Assembly (NCBI GenBank): GCA_013400975.1
Contig: WBMZ01010243.1
Span: 62,001 to 126,000 of the forward strand
Origin: Atrichornis clamosus
Taxonomy: Eukaryota > Chordata > Aves > Passeriformes > Menuridae
Length of the DNA stretch: 64,000 nucleotides
Direction: 5' to 3'
The position numbers and the translations under genes were made by a program. A model generated the notes under the pieces. The model saw only the letters and a program-made list of their open reading frames with translations, was not told the origin of the DNA and ran no database searches. Shown one piece after another: positions 63,870 through 64,000 of this stretch. Within the stretch, counting starts at the first letter, position 1. Every line of letters begins with the position of its first letter.

Positions 63870-64000
63870 GGCTCTGCACAAGGCTTTTGAGATAAATTTT
63901 ACCATGCCACTTTTTAATGAGGTAAAGTGATTTGCCTCAGTTCACAGAATGCATTGGTGACAGAAGCATAAATAGATTCCTTGCATTCGGATCCTCAATC
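63870..64000 (-). mobile_element. MIR-like SINE remnant at the window edge
   Basis: AATGAGGTAAAGTGATTTGC, CAGTTCACAGAATGC and GTGACAGAAGCA follow, in order, the reverse complement of the MIR core (the segments equivalent to 'gaggttaagtgacttgccc', 'ggtcacacag' and 'gtggcagagc'). The match is diverged and continues to the last base of the window, so its right end is not visible. Confidence 0.55.

Noticed and set aside
1..64000. tRNA, rRNA, snRNA genes, CRISPR arrays, bacterial operons
   Set aside because: I looked for characteristic sequences and saw none; the repeat content is that of a bird nuclear genome.

Overview
The window looks like vertebrate, almost certainly avian, non-coding DNA: 64 kb that is AT-rich by eye, with no continuous or recognisable cellular gene. 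Three things point to a bird. There are four fragments of the CR1 LINE family. There are three solo LTRs of the ERVL-type family that is abundant in many birds outside the fowl lineage. There is also a degraded gamma-like (ERV1) provirus with avian-style gag-pro-pol. Old MIR-type SINE remnants fit an amniote genome. I cannot tell from the sequence whether the window is a gene desert or a very long intron.

Layout. 1-8.5 kb: AT-rich unique DNA, a solo LTR (1850-2455, minus), a long pure (AAGG)n microsatellite (4787-4880), a second solo LTR with a convincing 5-bp target duplication (6953-7645, minus), and a CR1 3' tail (about 8340-8482). 8.5-22.6 kb: mostly unique sequence with an A-rich tract, an internal CR1 fragment (12394-12539), a MIR remnant (14688-14830) and a pair of small stem-loops (16322-16362). 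22.6-25.3 kb: the most complex spot, where a CR1 fragment abuts a minus-strand ERV1 remnant carrying a 5' LTR, leader, gag start, protease and N-terminal RT, all broken. 25.3-44 kb: unique DNA with an unexplained 139-codon open frame (25624-26040), a 26-bp perfect palindrome (27697-27722), a plus-strand solo LTR (33042-33634), a 16-bp tandem duplication and another CR1 tail. 44-64 kb: a degenerate minisatellite (44893-45085), an interrupted GGAA repeat (56272-56473), a GC-richer segment with a GA repeat and a possible splice donor (60960-61320), and a MIR-like remnant at the window end.

No set of genes works together here, and I found no convincing novel biological system. The most checkable observations are the 26-bp palindrome, the 93-bp expansion inside one LTR that exactly accounts for its extra length, the ERV1/CR1 rearrangement junction, and a few candidate unannotated exons or regulatory sites. 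Open frames shorter than about 180 codons are expected by chance in this much sequence, so none is called as a gene.
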